Assembly: GCF_004348595.1 (NCBI RefSeq)
Contig: NZ_SMKD01000025.1
Coordinates: forward strand, 1 to 55,399
Direction: 5' to 3'
Length of the DNA: 55,399 nucleotides
From: Micromonospora sp. KC723
GTDB lineage: Bacteria > Actinomycetota > Actinomycetes > Mycobacteriales > Micromonosporaceae
Of the stretch, positions 52,694 through 55,399 are shown one piece after another. The notes under the pieces were generated by a model. The model searched no databases. It had not been told where the DNA came from and saw only the letters and a list, made by a program, of their open reading frames with translations. Numbering within the stretch: position 1 is the first letter of the stretch; every line of letters begins with the position of its first letter. A program made the translations under genes and the position numbers.

Positions 52694-55399
52694 GTGAAGT
52701 CAGCCGTTTCCATCATTGGCAGGTCGCTGCTGGCAGTCGCGGTGTTCGCCGCCGCCGCGTCGACAGCCGTGGTGACAGATCACAAGCCGGCTTCGGCCGC
52801 GACCCAGGCGACCTACTATGTCGCTCCCGACGGCAACGACACCAACACCGGAACGATCACGTCACCATTCAGAACCGTACAGCGCGCACGGGACGCCGTT
52901 CGCACGATAAACGCGAACATGACAGGCGATATCTACGTCTATCTCCGTGGCGGAAGCTATGCGGTGAGCAACACGATCGAGTTCGGGCCGAGCGACTCGG
53001 GCACCAACGGTCACCGGGTCATATACTCCGCCTACCCTAACGAGACCCCGGTCCTGGATGCCGGTGTTCAGGTGACAGGGTGGACCCAGCACAGCGGTAA
53101 CATCTGGAAAGCGCCGCTCGACCGCGCCAACAAGCTGCGTACGCTCTATGTCAACGACAAGCGGGCGTACATGGCCTCGAAGACGATCAACTCGGCGGGA
53201 TGCCACGGGACGTACAACATCACGGCCGGGCAAGCCGCATGGGCCTGGGAATCGGGCTCACAGTGCGACGGCGCCAGATACAGCCTGTCCGACTTCCCTG
53301 CCATCGCCCGCAACCACGACGATATCGAGATCGAAACGGCGACCACCTGGACCACGGCCATCGTGGGAGTCCGCCAGGTGACCACGACAGCTGACGGCGC
53401 CAACCGGGTTGCGCTGTTCCAGCAACCCGGCGCGGCCATCGCCCAGGGCGCGTTCAACGGCAACGCCCAGATCGGCGGCAGCCACAAGGTCATGAACGCC
53501 TACGAGTTCCTGGACACGCCGGGAGAGTTCTACTTCGACAAGACCAGCCGTACGGTGTACTACTACAAGGCCAGTTCGGAGAACATGACAACCGCGTCGG
53601 TCTTCGCGCCGAACAACGTGTCCACCGTGCTGCGGGTCGCGGGGACCTCGACCAGCGTCCACGCCCGTAACATCACGCTCTCCGGGCTCACGGTACAGCA
53701 CTCCGACTGGAACCTGTTCAATGTGGCCGGTTCCGCGTTCAAGCAAGCCCAGCAGGGCAACCTGGGCGCCCAGGCATACGCCAAGGGGAACTTCCACGTC
53801 TACTACTATCGCAACGTCGACGTCACTCCCGGGACAGTCCAGATCCAGAACGCCGATGGGCTGGTCCTGCAGCGCAACCGGATCCAGCACACCGGTGCCG
53901 ACGGGATCAACATGGTCAACGACGTGCAGAACACGCAGTTGACCGGCAACCACACCAACGACATCGCCGGGTCTGCTGTTACCGTCGGCCACCCGCAGCA
54001 CGTCTATATCGGCGACCACACGTCGACCAATCGCGAAAAGTACCCCCCTCAGGTCGAGGGACTGCCCAAGAACATCGAGATCAAGAACAACTACATCTAT
54101 GACAGTGCCGTGCTGTTCAACGGGCACAGTCCCATCTCGGCGTACTTCGCCGACACCCTCACGATCCAGCGGAACAGGATCGAGAAGACTCCGTGGTCGG
54201 GCATAACGCTCGGATGGGGGTGGTGGAACTTCGACGGGTCATCCGGCTCGATCGCGCCCAACCGGCCGACCACGACGGCGAAGAACAACAACATCAGCTA
54301 CAACCACATCATCGACACGGTGCAGCGGCTCAGCGACACCGCTCCCATATACACGCTGGGCAGCCAGCCCGGGACCACCATCCACGACAACTATCTCCAA
54401 GGCGTCCCGGCCGGCCACAAGTACGGGCTGCACCCAGACGAGGGTTCGGCGTACATCACCTTCCGGGACAACGTCCTGAGCGTGGACAAGAATGTCACGT
54501 GGCTCATCAACTCCGACGACTTCGGACGCAAGCACGACCTGAACATCACGCAGACCTACGGCCCGATCAACAAGGTCTCCAACAAGAATCTGCCGAACAG
54601 CACCGTCCAGGATATTCTCGTCTCCTCCGACTATGTCTGGCCGGCGGCAGCATATGGTATCGCCGTGAACTCGGGCCTTGAGAGCGCATATCAGGACATC
54701 ATCCCGCAGAGCAATCTTTCCTTGCCGGACTACGTACTACCGGCCAGCACGTCCGTCAGCAGCGGGACGTCGTCGATTCCGGTCCGCAGCACCGGCGATC
54801 AGACCAGGACGATCTGGCTGGCCCCCTCCGGTACCACCACCTTCGTCGCCGGCCCGACGATGACCAGGGCGGACGGCACCGCCACGTCGTTAGCTGTTCC
54901 GACGGCGCCGGGCGAGTACCGGCTCTACGTCCTCGACGCCCAAGGCAATCGGTCACCCGAGTCCAGGTCGATCGTCAGGCAGCAGAGCGGCGGGAGTCAG
55001 CAGAACGGCCAGATCGTGGGCGGCCAGTCCGGCCGGTGCGTCGACGTGCCTGGTTCCAGCACCACCAACGGCACCCAGGTGCAGTTGTGGGACTGCTCCG
55101 GCGGCACGAACCAGCGGTGGACCCACACCGCCGGCCGGCAGCTGACCGTGTTCGGCAACAAGTGCCTGGACGCGAACGGCGGAGGCACGAGCAACGGCAC
55201 CACGGTCATCACCTGGGACTGCCACGGCGGACTCAACCAGCAGTGGAACATCAACGCCAACGGCACCATCACGAACGCCCAGTCCGGACTGTGCATGGAT
55301 GCGAGTGGTGCCGCCAGCGCCAACGGCACGAAGATCATCCTTTGGTCGTGCAACGGCGGCGCGAACCAGCGATGGACCCTTCGCAACCTGTCTCGTGAT
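52694..55399 (+). CDS. Secreted right-handed beta-helix (GH141-like) protein with ricin lectin, 3' end at window edge
   Basis: Open from the GTG at 52694 (AAAGGAA upstream) to the last base, 902 codons without a stop. Signal peptide (SLLAVAVFAAAAS, cleavage near ASA). It then begins TYYVAPDGNDTNTGT and FRTVQRARDAVRT, with YVYLRGGSYAVS and a DSGTNG block, the start typical of GH141-type parallel beta-helix proteins. Helix repeats (for example DGLVLQRNRIQHTGADGINM) run to about residue 620. An Ig-like segment follows (about 670-755), then a C-terminal ricin-type beta-trefoil (about 775-900) with three CxD...NQxW repeats. Likely an extracellular glycan-active enzyme; substrate unknown. The lectin third repeat ends within a few residues of the edge, so little is missing. 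Confidence 0.8.
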   Translation, partial: MKSAVSIIGRSLLAVAVFAAAASTAVVTDHKPASAATQATYYVAPDGNDTNTGTITSPFRTVQRARDAVRTINANMTGDIYVYLRGGSYAVSNTIEFGPSDSGTNGHRVIYSAYPNETPVLDAGVQVTGWTQHSGNIWKAPLDRANKLRTLYVNDKRAYMASKTINSAGCHGTYNITAGQAAWAWESGSQCDGARYSLSDFPAIARNHDDIEIETATTWTTAIVGVRQVTTTADGANRVALFQQPGAAIAQGAFNGNAQIGGSHKVMNAYEFLDTPGEFYFDKTSRTVYYYKASSENMTTASVFAPNNVSTVLRVAGTSTSVHARNITLSGLTVQHSDWNLFNVAGSAFKQAQQGNLGAQAYAKGNFHVYYYRNVDVTPGTVQIQNADGLVLQRNRIQHTGADGINMVNDVQNTQLTGNHTNDIAGSAVTVGHPQHVYIGDHTSTNREKYPPQVEGLPKNIEIKNNYIYDSAVLFNGHSPISAYFADTLTIQRNRIEKTPWSGITLGWGWWNFDGSSGSIAPNRPTTTAKNNNISYNHIIDTVQRLSDTAPIYTLGSQPGTTIHDNYLQGVPAGHKYGLHPDEGSAYITFRDNVLSVDKNVTWLINSDDFGRKHDLNITQTYGPINKVSNKNLPNSTVQDILVSSDYVWPAAAYGIAVNSGLESAYQDIIPQSNLSLPDYVLPASTSVSSGTSSIPVRSTGDQTRTIWLAPSGTTTFVAGPTMTRADGTATSLAVPTAPGEYRLYVLDAQGNRSPESRSIVRQQSGGSQQNGQIVGGQSGRCVDVPGSSTTNGTQVQLWDCSGGTNQRWTHTAGRQLTVFGNKCLDANGGGTSNGTTVITWDCHGGLNQQWNINANGTITNAQSGLCMDASGAASANGTKIILWSCNGGANQRWTLRNLSRD

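Noticed and set aside
52570..52700. Possible short LysR/regulator-like coding remnant upstream of the beta-helix gene
   Set aside because: One frame reads faintly protein-like (RQDSGQLAPARIAVGSSSAP) but it is short, has no start site and overlaps the beta-helix gene start.

Overview
The window is GC-rich actinobacterial chromosome, most like Micromonospora or a close relative. The evidence is very high third-position GC, leaderless promoters, DtxR/IdeR-type iron boxes, MbtH-dependent NRPS genes and many secreted glycoside hydrolases with ricin-type lectin modules. No rRNA, tRNA, CRISPR array, intact insertion sequence or replication origin was seen.

Layout. (1) 1-6.3 kb: small regulator/oxidoreductase units. 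These are an SDR plus epimerase pair divergent from a TetR regulator, a secreted seven-repeat beta-propeller protein, and an aldo/keto reductase divergent from a MerR regulator. (2) 6.5-12.3 kb: secreted plant-polysaccharide enzymes (ricin-lectin/GH43, GH27/ricin-lectin, GH43/CBM6). (3) 12.5-41.3 kb: a salicylate-capped NRPS siderophore locus. It has a salicylate synthase, a salicylate-AMP ligase, an ArCP-Cy-A-PCP synthetase, two large NRPSs (C-A-PCP-C-A-PCP-E and C-A-PCP-C-A-PCP), MbtH, an ornithine/lysine N-monooxygenase, a type II thioesterase, a FecBCDE-type ABC importer and an EntS-like exporter. (4) 41.5-47.1 kb: four translationally coupled genes (ATP-grasp ligase, two IucA/IucC NIS synthetases, a PLP decarboxylase) with the enzyme set of vibrioferrin (PvsA/B/D/E) biosynthesis. 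(5) 47.4-48.8 kb: a double-DUF1540 cysteine-rich protein and a DUF2470 haem-iron-type protein. (6) 48.9-55.4 kb: a truncated FAD monooxygenase beside an intact TetR regulator, a ricin-lectin/GH62 arabinofuranosidase, and a beta-helix protein with a ricin lectin that runs off the right edge.

How it fits together. Salicylate is made from chorismate, activated, loaded on the aryl carrier and joined to a cyclised residue read as Cys (thiazoline). It is then extended by four modules, giving Sal-thiazoline-X-(D)Y-Ser-Z, where one residue is probably N-hydroxyornithine. Neither megasynthase carries a terminal thioesterase. The NIS block shares its iron box with the salicylate synthase, so the two biosynthetic logics are co-regulated. 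They either make two siderophores or one NRPS/NIS hybrid; this is the most interesting part of the window. Four good iron boxes (each 16/19 to the canonical IdeR box) control the siderophore genes. The two lectin-tagged arabinan/xylan enzymes, 42 kb apart, share a pair of LacI-type palindromes about 110 bp apart, suggesting one sugar-responsive regulon.
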